Assembly: GCF_023630705.1 (NCBI RefSeq)
Contig: NZ_JALQEM010000017.1
Span: 1 to 60,586, forward strand
Reading direction: 5' to 3'
Length of the DNA: 60,586 bases
Origin: Caballeronia sp. GAFFF1
GTDB taxonomy: Bacteria; Pseudomonadota; Gammaproteobacteria; Burkholderiales; Burkholderiaceae
Part shown: positions 1 to 7,973 of the stretch, piece by piece
How the letters are laid out: the number at the start of each line of letters is the position of its first letter
How positions within the stretch are numbered: position 1 is the first letter of the stretch
The notes under the pieces: model-generated
The model's database searches: none
Seen by the model: only the letters and a program-made list of their open reading frames with translations
What the model was told of the DNA's origin: nothing
Position numbers and translations under genes: made by a program

Positions 1-393
1 TACCTCGCCGCATCGAGCACTTAGCTCAACCGCTTCGTCTTGCGTCGCTGCATCAGCAGCAGAGAAACGAGATTATGTACGTCGTTTCGGTCAGTGTCAA
101 CAAGTTTTTGAAGCATTTCACTCGTCAACCGCGCTTGAAACACTTCTCACTTTCCAAGCCCCAACCACGACACCACTACCTCCCGCTTCCTTCGCGTTCG
201 TTGAATCGCGAAGGAACGGAATTGTAGTGAGTGCCAACGCCGATCGCAAGGGCACTAGCAATTTTTTTTGCGATCGTTCGAAACATCAACGTGGCTCCCG
301 GGCGCCTATCGACAGCCGACGCGCGCATCCCGTAAAACAGCCGGCCGAACGACTACAATAAAAGGTTCTTCGCCCCAATGAACCTGTATTAAT
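1..393. other. Left-edge intergenic region
   Basis: I see no credible coding region here. It holds a strong minus-strand promoter (72-100) pointing out of the window, and an AT-richer stretch ahead of the DUF2863 gene. A TACAAT hexamer at 354-359 could be the -10 of the DUF2863 gene, but no good -35 lies 17 bases upstream of it, so I do not call that promoter. Confidence 0.6.
72..100 (-). promoter_or_regulatory. Strong sigma70 promoter reading leftward, rRNA-operon-like
   Basis: On the minus strand a perfect -35 TTGACA (95-100) and a -10 CATAAT (72-77) are separated by exactly 17 bases, with an A/T-rich tract just upstream of the -35. The sequence after the -10 (CTCGTTTCTCTGCTGCTG) resembles the discriminator and early leader I remember for Burkholderia rRNA promoters; that comparison is from memory. 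The gene it drives lies outside the window. Confidence 0.6.
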
Positions 394-1605
394 ATGCGCA
401 CGCGAACTTCTAAACGCCTCCCACCAGACGCGGACAAACTCGTCAGCCTCTCTCTCGCGCTTTTCGCCTCGGGCAGCCGCGTCGAAGATCGCTTCTGGGA
501 AGCCCGCCTGGACACCCTCATCGCCAAACTGGTGCGCAACGGCAACCAAACAACTCTAGATGCTGCGCTGGATCACCTGCAGCAAGCTCATCCCGACGCC
601 TACGGCGCGTTGGCCGACATGGCGGAAACGCATAGCGAGTCGTTCAAGATCGATATCGACGGCGTGCCGCACGAGTCTCTCCTGATCGCCGCGCCGGTGC
701 TCGCGTGGACGCGCTATGCGATTCCATCAGGCACGCTCAAGACCGACTCTGTCGACGCCCTCCGCACGCAGTTGCAGGCGCACGTGCTGGCTAGCGGCGC
801 ACGCCTTGCCGTCGCGCCGTATCTGTACAGCATCGACCAATTGCCGCGGCATCATGTCGATACGGCGCGTCTCGCGCAACAGTTGACGCAGGCGGCGCTC
901 GGCGGTGCCAGCGCGCGCATCAATCTGGCTGACTTGCCGGAGACGTCGCCGATCCTCGCCGATCCGCGCTTTCTGCTCGCTGTCGCCGTTGTCCCGGCGG
1001 GCGAAGCCTTCTTCCGCTGGCAGGAAGACGAGAACGGAGCGCGGATCGAGCGCAGTCAATGTCTCGAACAATGGGCGGCGCAGGGCGGCGCCAGCTTCGC
1101 GAGCATTCTTCCCGGCTGCGAATTCGAATGTTTGCTGCCTGATGCCTACTATTCGGCGTGTCGGGATGCCGACGAGCAAGTACGCCCTCACACCGTGCGC
1201 ACCGCTGTCCGATACCTCTTCGATACGCTCGGCACCGGCCCGCAAGAATTGCGCGCGGTCATCGCTGGCTTCGGCGAGCGCCGCATCGACGAATATCGCA
1301 TTGGATTCACCCGGCGCGGCAGCAACGACGTGATCTATGGCGTCGTTTGGCCGCTGTACGGACGCGAGAACGGCGAGGCGGGCCTCGAAGATGAAGCCGA
1401 ACTGGAAGGCGCTGACGGTCCGGTCGAAGAGATCGTCGAGCTGCTCAGAAAGTCCGGCGTCACCGATGTTCGTCGCCACGCCGGACGCTTCGAGCCGGAG
1501 TTCTGCGATGACTGCGGCGTGCCGCTTTACGCCGATCCGCTAGGCGAGATCGTTCACGCCGAGATGCCCGAGGACGCCGAACCCGCGCAGCCCCACTTCC
1601 ATTGA
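394..1605 (+). CDS. DUF2863 family protein
   Basis: A 403-residue soluble protein that I recognise as the DUF2863 family, a conserved Burkholderiales protein of unknown function. No signal peptide or membrane segment is visible. A CxxC pair (C371, C374) close to the C-terminus, in CDDCGVPLYADP, could bind zinc or be redox-active. The ATG at 394 has no clear Shine-Dalgarno sequence, but the reading frame is solid and it is followed by a good terminator. It is monocistronic. Function unknown; the family assignment is from recognition of the sequence, not a search. Confidence 0.85.
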   Translation: MRTRTSKRLPPDADKLVSLSLALFASGSRVEDRFWEARLDTLIAKLVRNGNQTTLDAALDHLQQAHPDAYGALADMAETHSESFKIDIDGVPHESLLIAAPVLAWTRYAIPSGTLKTDSVDALRTQLQAHVLASGARLAVAPYLYSIDQLPRHHVDTARLAQQLTQAALGGASARINLADLPETSPILADPRFLLAVAVVPAGEAFFRWQEDENGARIERSQCLEQWAAQGGASFASILPGCEFECLLPDAYYSACRDADEQVRPHTVRTAVRYLFDTLGTGPQELRAVIAGFGERRIDEYRIGFTRRGSNDVIYGVVWPLYGRENGEAGLEDEAELEGADGPVEEIVELLRKSGVTDVRRHAGRFEPEFCDDCGVPLYADPLGEIVHAEMPEDAEPAQPHFH

Positions 1606-1633
1606 CACGCGTCAATGCTTCAGCAGATCGGCA

Positions 1634-1659
1634 AAAGCCCCGCCCTCGCGCGGGGCTTT
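1634..1659 (+). terminator. Rho-independent terminator after the DUF2863 gene
   Basis: A perfect 10-bp stem, AAAGCCCCGC with GCGGGGCTTT, closes a 6-base loop about 30 bases after the stop codon. The T-tract is short (TTTG then TGCTTTT). Confidence 0.75.
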
Positions 1660-1792
1660 GTGCTTTTCGCCTATGCCATTCGGATAGGGGGCGCGATCGC
1701 AAGAAGTTTGTCAATATCACGCCAACGCCGACATTCGCTGGCGTTCGGTTCCGCCGCGAGTGAGCGTCGGATGTATTGACAAGAGGTTAAGC

Positions 1793-2602
1793 ATGAAAAT
1801 AATGATCATGGGTTCGGACGCGGAGCGCCGTGCGGGCCTCAAAACACTGCTGCGCCGTGTCGCACGTCAAGCGCAGTTCACTGAAGTCAGAGACTGGCGG
1901 CAGGCGGGATCTGCGCTGAAGCGCATGGAGGCCCGCATGATCGTCATTGATTGGGCGGACAGCATGCGCATGAGCGAGCTCCAAACGCTGCTCGACAACG
2001 CGCCCGCCGTTCCCGCCGCGGTCATGGTTGACCGCTCCGGCGCCGCACAGGTCTACATGCTCATGAGCGCGGGCGCAATGGGCGTCATTCCTCGCACGCT
2101 CGAACCCATCCTCATTTTGCGCGCGCTCGAGATGGTGCTTATCGGCGGTCACTATGTTCCGCCGGATGTCATCGATCTCGCGCCCATCCGCGGTCTGCCC
2201 ATCCGCCGTCAGCACGCCCTTGCCGCAATGCCGGATACCGTGCGCGCTCATCCGACGCTTTCGCCGCGCCAGCAACAGATCATGCGCTGCGTGCATATGG
2301 GAAGCACGAACAAAATGATCGCGAAGACGCTCGGCATCAGCGAAGGCACCGTCAAGATTCATCTTGCAAGTATCTTCCAGCAGCTCGGGGCGACGAACCG
2401 TGCGGCGGCGGTCGCCATTTACAACGGCGTGCAGAATTCGTATCTGGAGATTCTGCGCAGCGATGCCGAGCAAGCCATCCGCGCAACGCCGGGCGAGTCC
2501 CATGTGGTCCCGCTGCGCAGGCGGCGCGCGAAATATCCGCCGCTCGAGAACCAGGAAGGCGCTTCGCTGCCCATGGCCGCAGAGCCCGAGGCGTCGTTCT
2601 AG
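1793..2602 (+). CDS. NarL/LuxR-type response-regulator-like transcription factor with degenerate receiver
   Basis: The protein has 269 residues from the ATG at 1793, chosen over a GTG at 1760 because AAGAGG sits just upstream. Residues 1-125 have a CheY-like receiver fold and residues 155-215 are a LuxR-type helix-turn-helix (LSPRQQQIM...GISEGTVKIHL). The receiver keeps a possible phospho-acceptor (VID, D53). The acidic pair that binds magnesium is replaced by G7-S8, and the conserved lysine after GA.G is replaced by R101. No sensor kinase is adjacent. It probably binds DNA as a dimer and may not depend on phosphorylation (inference). Targets cannot be read from the sequence. Confidence 0.8.
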   Translation: MKIMIMGSDAERRAGLKTLLRRVARQAQFTEVRDWRQAGSALKRMEARMIVIDWADSMRMSELQTLLDNAPAVPAAVMVDRSGAAQVYMLMSAGAMGVIPRTLEPILILRALEMVLIGGHYVPPDVIDLAPIRGLPIRRQHALAAMPDTVRAHPTLSPRQQQIMRCVHMGSTNKMIAKTLGISEGTVKIHLASIFQQLGATNRAAAVAIYNGVQNSYLEILRSDAEQAIRATPGESHVVPLRRRRAKYPPLENQEGASLPMAAEPEASF

Positions 2603-2669
2603 CAACAATCGCGGGATTCGGGTTCGTTGATTGCGCACACGTTTCAAACGTAACGAGTAATATGCAGGC

Positions 2670-3344
2670 ATGGGGTTCTTCTACACACCGCTACCGCTTT
2701 GGCTGACCGTCGGCAGTTGGATTGTTGCCGCGGGGCTGCTTGCACTCGTCCTGGTGCAGCGGCCATTCAATCGCCTGCAGGACGCCACGCTCCAGCACGT
2801 CTGGCTCGGCGTGATCGTCTCGGTAACGGTGCTATGGGCCTGCAACGCATGGTTCGATGACGGGCCCGTCATCCACCTGCTGGGCGCCACGCTAATGGTC
2901 ACGCTGTTCGACTGGCGGCTCGCGCTCATCGGCACGGCCGCGAGCACAGGGCTCGCAGCCGTGGTGCTCGACGCCTCTTGGCTCTCGGTCGCAATCACGT
3001 ACCTTCTCTTCGGTGCCGTGCCCGTCGCGGTATCGACACTGCTGCAGCGTCTGTCCAACGCATGGCTGCCGCGCAACCTCTTCACCTTCATCGCAGGCCA
3101 CGGGTTTATCGTGTCGGCCGCAGCAGTGGCGGCTGCTTGCGGCTCGACCGTGTTACTCGAGGCAGCGCTTGCCGGTGGTGCGGTGAATGTGCCCGCTGCA
3201 TTCACGCGCGGAGCGCTATTGCTCGGTGCCGGTGAGTCCTTGTTCACCGGACTTCTCACCATTTTGATCACGGTGTACAAGCCGGCGTGGATCACCACGT
3301 ACGACGTGCGCCGCTATCGCCTGGACCGTGGTCCGCGGGTTTGA
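2670..3344 (+). CDS. CbiM-like energy-coupling-factor type integral membrane protein (COG3235-like)
   Basis: A very hydrophobic 224-residue protein with about six to seven predicted membrane segments. It resembles stand-alone membrane proteins related to CbiM, the substrate-binding subunit of cobalt/nickel ECF transporters. No ATPase (CbiO), CbiQ or cobalamin genes are nearby, so transport of a metal or other substrate is only suggested by family resemblance. It lies 67 bases after the regulator gene and could be co-transcribed with it. Confidence 0.65.
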   Translation: MGFFYTPLPLWLTVGSWIVAAGLLALVLVQRPFNRLQDATLQHVWLGVIVSVTVLWACNAWFDDGPVIHLLGATLMVTLFDWRLALIGTAASTGLAAVVLDASWLSVAITYLLFGAVPVAVSTLLQRLSNAWLPRNLFTFIAGHGFIVSAAAVAAACGSTVLLEAALAGGAVNVPAAFTRGALLLGAGESLFTGLLTILITVYKPAWITTYDVRRYRLDRGPRV

Positions 3345-3491
3345 CGTCGATCTAGAAGAACATCCGCGCGCACCGCAGACCACGCCTTCTCGCATGCTTC
3401 GCGTTCCGACACGCGCACAAAGTGCGATAAGATTGAACTCCTTCCCCACACGAGGCATCTTACTTGCCCGTGTCTTCTTAGCGCCAAATTG

Positions 3492-4094
3492 ATGGAAAGT
3501 AACTTTGCACCGCGCCGGCTGATGAGCCTCGTCGGCCGGTTCGCGGTATGCGCCGCGCTTCTGTGCGCGACGTCCGCCTTTGCCGATACGCTCGACGAGC
3601 GCAATGAACTGGTTCATCACTTCGTGACCGATTTCAACGCCAATCCGCTGGTCGCGGATTGCGCCGCGCATGGCAACTTCATCGCCAGCACGTCGGCGGC
3701 CTTCGATCACGTCGAATTCCCGCCTGTTTCATTCGATTCATCGCATTCCACCATCGAACCGTGGAACGACTCGTTCGACGAGAAGAAGCAGCGCATCAAG
3801 GTCGACAATGTGGTGACCGTCGAAGGACAAGGCGTCGGGAAAAGCGGCGAGAAAGATTCGACGCCGCTCAAATTCCGTTGTGGCTATGTCGGCAGTCAAA
3901 TGCTCGCCTTCGGATGGAACGACCCGGTCCCGCCGTTGCGTCCGCATGCAGAGCCGCGCAGCACGTCCGGCAAGAAAGGCAAGCACGGCGCGAAGACGAA
4001 GTCGTCATCGAAGAAAGCGGCAGCGGCAGGCAAAAGCACGAGCAGCGGCACGAGCAGCGGCAAGAGCGCGAAAAAGGCGTCGAAGAAACACTAG
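3492..4094 (+). CDS. Small secreted protein with Lys/Ser-rich tail (BspC-domain-like)
   Basis: A 200-residue protein from the ATG at 3492. A Sec signal peptide is clear: basic start, hydrophobic core (about 16-28), likely cleavage after SAFA at residue 31. The mature part has two cysteines (DCAAHGNF and FRCGYVG) that could form a disulfide in the periplasm. The last 45 or so residues are almost only Lys, Ser, Gly, Thr and Ala, a flexible basic tail. The middle reminds me of the BspC-type domain annotated in Burkholderia, but I am not certain. Function unknown. Confidence 0.7.
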   Translation: MESNFAPRRLMSLVGRFAVCAALLCATSAFADTLDERNELVHHFVTDFNANPLVADCAAHGNFIASTSAAFDHVEFPPVSFDSSHSTIEPWNDSFDEKKQRIKVDNVVTVEGQGVGKSGEKDSTPLKFRCGYVGSQMLAFGWNDPVPPLRPHAEPRSTSGKKGKHGAKTKSSSKKAAAAGKSTSSGTSSGKSAKKASKKH

Positions 4095-4120
4095 CCGGCC
4101 TAAGCGGCGTGGCATGAACA

Positions 4121-4157
4121 AAGGGCGTGGCCATCGCAAGACGGCCGCGCCCTTTTC
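4121..4157. terminator. Bidirectional terminator between convergent genes
   Basis: A 12-bp stem (AAGGGCGTGGCC with GGCCGCGCCCTT, one G-U pair) around a 10-base loop, flanked by A and T runs. It lies between the secreted-protein gene (plus) and the carboxypeptidase gene (minus) and can serve both. Confidence 0.75.
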
Positions 4158-4181
4158 ATTGTTTGCAGATAGCGGCCGCCG

Positions 4182-5342
4182 TCACGCCGCGAACGCCTGC
4201 AATTGCCAGAGAATCGCCTGCAGCATGGCGGCGCCGAGCGCCGCACTGCGTTCACCGTTCCAGCCGACGCGCTCGTCCGGCAGATCAGCGTTGTCCTTGA
4301 ACGGCATTTCGAGCGTGAGCGACAGACACTTGTACTCTTGGCTCATGTACTTGGACGCGAGCTTGAGCGCATCTTCGCGATATTTGCCGCTCTCATAGCC
4401 GTGCACATCCTGAAAGTCAGGACTTGCCTGCTTGAAGAACTCCACGAACGCCTTCTGCTCCTTCGCCTGTTGCTCGGTGAAGGCCGGCAGCATCTCCGAC
4501 CCGGCGACGAACACGTGCGGGATGGCTTCGTCGCCGTGGATATCGAAGAACATGTCGCAACCCGTCGCACGAATCGCGTCGCGCACGACCAGCACTTCGG
4601 GGCTGCGCTCGGCGCTCGGCTCCATCCATTCGCGGTTCAGGTTCGCGCCCGCGGCATTCGTGCGCAGATTGCCGAGCACGCTGCCGTCGGGATTCATGTT
4701 CGGCACGATATGAAACACCGCGCGATCGAACAGCGCCCGCGCGACCGGATCGCCCGACCAATCGCCCCAGCCTGCAAGACGTTTCACGAGCCCTTCGACG
4801 AACCATTCCGCCATCGTCTCGCCAGGATGCTGGCGCGCGATGATCCATACGTTCCTCTTGGGACGCGCGGCCGCCTCGTCGTTCAGTCCCAGCGTGAGCA
4901 ACGACACGGGCCGGTTCTCGACCGTGCGGCCGAGTTCCGTCAACGTTGCATGCGGCATCTGCTGAACCGCGCCGAGAAACTCCGAATGACGCTCCTCGCT
5001 ATACGGCTCGAAATACGCATAGTAGACGCGATCGAAGTCCGGCGTGTGATCGATCGTCAGCACGCGGCCGTCGTACTGCGTCGGCACGCGGAACCAGTTC
5101 ACGCGATCGTAGCTCGCGACCGCCCGATAGTCGCGCCATCCATCGGCGAAGGCACACTGCGCCGCGTTCTCGAACGTCATCACGAGGCGCTCGCCGCGCG
5201 CGCCCGAGACGCGAAAGTAGAACCACTGCGCGAAGTCGGCCTTCGTGTCCGGACGCACGCGCAGGCGAACGTTCGCGGGATTGCTCGCGTCGATGATCTC
5301 GACCGCGCCTGCGTCGAAATTGCTGGTAATCGAAATGCTCAT
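4182..5342 (-). CDS. M14 family cytosolic-type carboxypeptidase
   Basis: A 386-residue zinc carboxypeptidase of the M14 family with the beta-sandwich N-terminal domain (about 1-125) typical of cytosolic carboxypeptidases. Zinc and active-site residues are visible: H172 and E175 in QHPGE, H269 in FFDIHGDE, the NMNPDG substrate loop at 215-220, NLNREW at 234-239, and the catalytic glutamate, probably E345 in LTLEMPF. No signal peptide, so it is cytoplasmic. A homologue from Burkholderia cenocepacia has a known crystal structure; the physiological substrate of these bacterial enzymes is not established. It lies 24 bases after yaaA in the same direction, so it may be co-transcribed with it. AAGGAC precedes the ATG. 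Confidence 0.92.
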   Translation of the reverse strand: MSISITSNFDAGAVEIIDASNPANVRLRVRPDTKADFAQWFYFRVSGARGERLVMTFENAAQCAFADGWRDYRAVASYDRVNWFRVPTQYDGRVLTIDHTPDFDRVYYAYFEPYSEERHSEFLGAVQQMPHATLTELGRTVENRPVSLLTLGLNDEAAARPKRNVWIIARQHPGETMAEWFVEGLVKRLAGWGDWSGDPVARALFDRAVFHIVPNMNPDGSVLGNLRTNAAGANLNREWMEPSAERSPEVLVVRDAIRATGCDMFFDIHGDEAIPHVFVAGSEMLPAFTEQQAKEQKAFVEFFKQASPDFQDVHGYESGKYREDALKLASKYMSQEYKCLSLTLEMPFKDNADLPDERVGWNGERSAALGAAMLQAILWQLQAFAA

Positions 5343-5366
5343 GATGATGTCCTTGATGCGCCTGTC

Positions 5367-6146
5367 TCACTCCGCGACGCGGCGGCGAAACACATAAGTC
5401 GTATCGTTCGATGCATTCGCGTCGAACCGGTAGCCTTCGCTGTCGAAGCCCTTCAGCGCTTCTGGCTCGTCGATTCTCTTCTGCACCGCGTAACGCGCCA
5501 TCAGACCTCGCGCGCGCTTCGCGTGAAAGCTGATGATCTTGTAGCGGCCGCCCTTCCAGTCCTCGAAGACCGGCGAGACGACGGGCACGTCGAGCTGCTT
5601 CGGCTTCACCGACTTGAAATATTCCTCCGACGCGCAGTTGACCAGCACGCGCGCGCCGCGCTGCCGCCTAAACTGCTCGTTGAGCGCCGCCGTGATGCGC
5701 TCGCCCCAGAATGCATACAAATCCTTGCCGCGAGCGTTCGGAAACTTGGTGCCCATTTCCAGCCGATACGGCTGCAGCAGGTCTAGCGGCCGCAGCAGTC
5801 CATACAAGCCTGACAGCACGCGCACATGATTCTGCGCGTAGTCGAGATCGGCGGAAGTCAGCGTCTTAGCCGCGAAGCCTTCATACACATCGCCGTTGAA
5901 GGCGAGCACCGCCTGCTTCGAATTGTGCGCGTCGAAGGTCTTCGACCATTCGGCATAACGCTGGAAGTTGAGCGCCGCGAGTTGATCCGAGATGCCCATC
6001 ATGCCGCCGATCTGCTGCGGCGAAAGCTGCCGCAAGCCTTTGATCAACTCGGCGGCGTCATCGACGAATTCGGGCAGCGTGTGCTTCTTGATGTGAGCGG
6101 GCGTCTCGTAGTCGAGCGATTTAGCGGGCGAGAGAACGATTATCAT
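5367..6146 (-). CDS. yaaA: Peroxide stress protein YaaA (DUF328)
   Basis: 259 residues from the ATG at 6146. An in-frame start 12 codons upstream exists, but the conserved family N-terminus [14 protein letters not shown] begins here. In E. coli YaaA lowers intracellular iron and limits Fenton damage during peroxide stress, and structurally the family carries a DNA-binding-like fold. The length and the motifs [15 protein letters not shown] and [10 protein letters not shown] fit the family over the full length. It is cytoplasmic. It is divergent from the PIN gene with about 55 bases between starts. Confidence 0.93.
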   Translation of the reverse strand: MIIVLSPAKSLDYETPAHIKKHTLPEFVDDAAELIKGLRQLSPQQIGGMMGISDQLAALNFQRYAEWSKTFDAHNSKQAVLAFNGDVYEGFAAKTLTSADLDYAQNHVRVLSGLYGLLRPLDLLQPYRLEMGTKFPNARGKDLYAFWGERITAALNEQFRRQRGARVLVNCASEEYFKSVKPKQLDVPVVSPVFEDWKGGRYKIISFHAKRARGLMARYAVQKRIDEPEALKGFDSEGYRFDANASNDTTYVFRRRVAE

Positions 6147-6201
6147 GGAGGCTCGCCGGCACCCCGCCGGCGACATAGGCATAAACCCCCGATTGTATCG
6201 A

Positions 6202-6687
6202 ATGGAAAATTCCGCCGCGCCGCCTCACAATCTGCGGGTCGTGCTCGATTCGAACGTGTGGATCGACATACTCGTGTTCGACGATCCGGCCACGCGGCCG
6301 ATCCGCGCCGCGCTCGAAGCCCGCGCGCTCGATGCGCTGATCGACGCCCGGTGCCTTGCGGAACTCACGCACGTGCTCGACTATCCGCAGTTCGTGCGCA
6401 TGGGCATCGACAAGTCGGCGGCGCTCGGGAAGCTCGCGAGTCTGTCGCAGTTGGTTGCCCCCGAAGCATCGCCGGATGCGCCTGCCTTGCCGAAGTGCCG
6501 CGACCGCGACGACCAGAAGTTTCTCGAACTCGCGCAGGCCTCGCAGGCGGACTGGCTCGTCTCGAAAGATCGCGCGGTGCTGAAGCTCGCGCGCCGCGTC
6601 GCGCGCGACTTCGCGTTTCGCATCGCCGAGCCCAAGCCGTTCGTCGCCGCGCTCGAAGCGCACGCCGGCATGGCCGCCCTTGCCTGA
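6202..6687 (+). CDS. PIN-domain protein (COG1569-type putative toxin component)
   Basis: 161 residues from the ATG at 6202. A longer in-frame start at 6145 would overlap the start of yaaA and add a non-conserved segment. PIN-domain acidic residues are visible: D16 in [10 protein letters not shown], the DRDD cluster at 101-104, and D123 in [11 protein letters not shown] domains are metal-dependent ribonucleases. This subgroup is named putative toxin-antitoxin toxin, but no antitoxin-sized gene is adjacent, so it may be an orphan RNase or a housekeeping protein. Confidence 0.8.
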   Translation: MENSAAPPHNLRVVLDSNVWIDILVFDDPATRPIRAALEARALDALIDARCLAELTHVLDYPQFVRMGIDKSAALGKLASLSQLVAPEASPDAPALPKCRDRDDQKFLELAQASQADWLVSKDRAVLKLARRVARDFAFRIAEPKPFVAALEAHAGMAALA

Positions 6688-6729
6688 TCACCGCATGTGA
6701 CTACCGCTCAGCCCACGTCCTACTACGCT

Positions 6730-7911
6730 ATGAACGCTACGCACGAACTGAATCCGGCCGCACCCGATCTGTCCTTCCCGTCGCGTCTGCCGAATGTCGG
6801 CACGACTATTTTCACCGTGATGAGCGCGCTCGCCGCGCAAAAAGGCGCGGTGAATCTGGGCCAGGGCTTCCCCGATTTCGACTGCGACGCGCGCATCGTC
6901 GATGCCGTCGCCTCCGCCATGCGCGACGGCCACAACCAGTATCCGCCGATGTCGGGCGCCGCGCCGTTGCGCCAGGCGATCGCGCGCAAGATCGAGGCGC
7001 TCTACGGCCGCGCCTACGACGCCGACCGCGAGATCACCGTCACGGCAGGCGCGACGCAGGCGCTGCTGACGGCCGTGCTGTGCTGCGTGCATCCGGGCGA
7101 TGAGGTCGTCGTGATCGAGCCGATGTACGACAGCTACGTGCCGGCCATCGAACTCGCGGGCGGCAAGCCGGTATTCGTCTCGCTCGAAGCGCCCGACTAC
7201 GCGCTGCCCTTCGATAAGATCGCTGCGGCCATCACGCCGAAGACGCGCCTTCTGATGATCAACACGCCGCACAATCCGACGGGCCGCGTGTGGCGCGATA
7301 CGGACATGCGCAAGCTCGAAGACATCGTGCGCGGGACGAACCTGCTGATCGTGTCCGACGAAGTCTATGAACACATGGTCTACGACGGCGCGCCGCACGA
7401 AAGCGTGTCGCGCTATCCGGAGCTCGCGCAGCGCAGTTTCGTCGTGTCCAGTTTCGGCAAGACCTTTCACGTAACGGGCTGGAAAATCGGCTATGTGGCC
7501 GCGCCCGCCGCGCTGACCGCCGAGTTCCGCAAAGTTCATCAGTTCAACGTGTTCACGGTGAACACGCCGATGCAAGTCGGGCTCGCCCACTATCTGGAAG
7601 ATCCGAAGCCGTATCTGGAACTGCCCGCGTTCTATCAGAAGAAGCGCGACTTCTTCCGCGCCGGGCTCGCCGATACGCGCTTCTCGCTTCTGCCTTGCGA
7701 CGGAACCTACTTCCAGTGCGTCGATTATTCCGCGATCAGCGACATGCCCGAGGCCGAATTCTCGCAATGGCTGACGAGCGAGATCGGCGTCGCGGCGATT
7801 CCCGTGTCGGCGTTCTATCACGAGTCCCACGAGTCGGGCGTCGTGCGCTTCTGCTTCGCGAAGAAGGAAGAGACGCTCGCGCTCGCGCTGGACCGACTGC
7901 GCAAGCTCTGA
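6730..7911 (+). CDS. PLP-dependent aminotransferase (YbdL/kynurenine aminotransferase-like)
   Basis: A class I/II aminotransferase of 393 residues from the ATG at 6730. A GTG at 6697 would add 11 residues, and neither start has a strong ribosome site. The PLP lysine is K244 in SSFGKTFHVTGWK and the pyridine-binding aspartate is D210 in VSDEVYEH; NLGQGFPDFD near the N-terminus and PHNPTGRVW are typical. The closest families I recognise are YbdL (methionine/aromatic 2-oxoacid transaminase) and kynurenine-oxoglutarate transaminase, so the exact amino donor is uncertain. It starts the plus-strand catabolic cluster, 62 bases upstream of the 3-hydroxyacyl-CoA dehydrogenase. Confidence 0.9.
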   Translation: MNATHELNPAAPDLSFPSRLPNVGTTIFTVMSALAAQKGAVNLGQGFPDFDCDARIVDAVASAMRDGHNQYPPMSGAAPLRQAIARKIEALYGRAYDADREITVTAGATQALLTAVLCCVHPGDEVVVIEPMYDSYVPAIELAGGKPVFVSLEAPDYALPFDKIAAAITPKTRLLMINTPHNPTGRVWRDTDMRKLEDIVRGTNLLIVSDEVYEHMVYDGAPHESVSRYPELAQRSFVVSSFGKTFHVTGWKIGYVAAPAALTAEFRKVHQFNVFTVNTPMQVGLAHYLEDPKPYLELPAFYQKKRDFFRAGLADTRFSLLPCDGTYFQCVDYSAISDMPEAEFSQWLTSEIGVAAIPVSAFYHESHESGVVRFCFAKKEETLALALDRLRKL

Positions 7912-7973
7912 GCGTCGTCTTGCTGCCGGACACGATAGACAACACAGAGAACATCGAGGAGTCGAAGCGCATC

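Noticed and set aside
1724..1745. AACGCC/GGCGTT inverted repeat before the NarL-type gene as an operator
   Set aside because: Only 6 bp with a 10-base loop in GC-rich DNA, close to chance, with no promoter around it that I trust.
4203..5786. 527-codon plus-strand frame antisense to the carboxypeptidase and yaaA
   Set aside because: It covers two recognisable minus-strand genes; its translation has no motif and no start signal.
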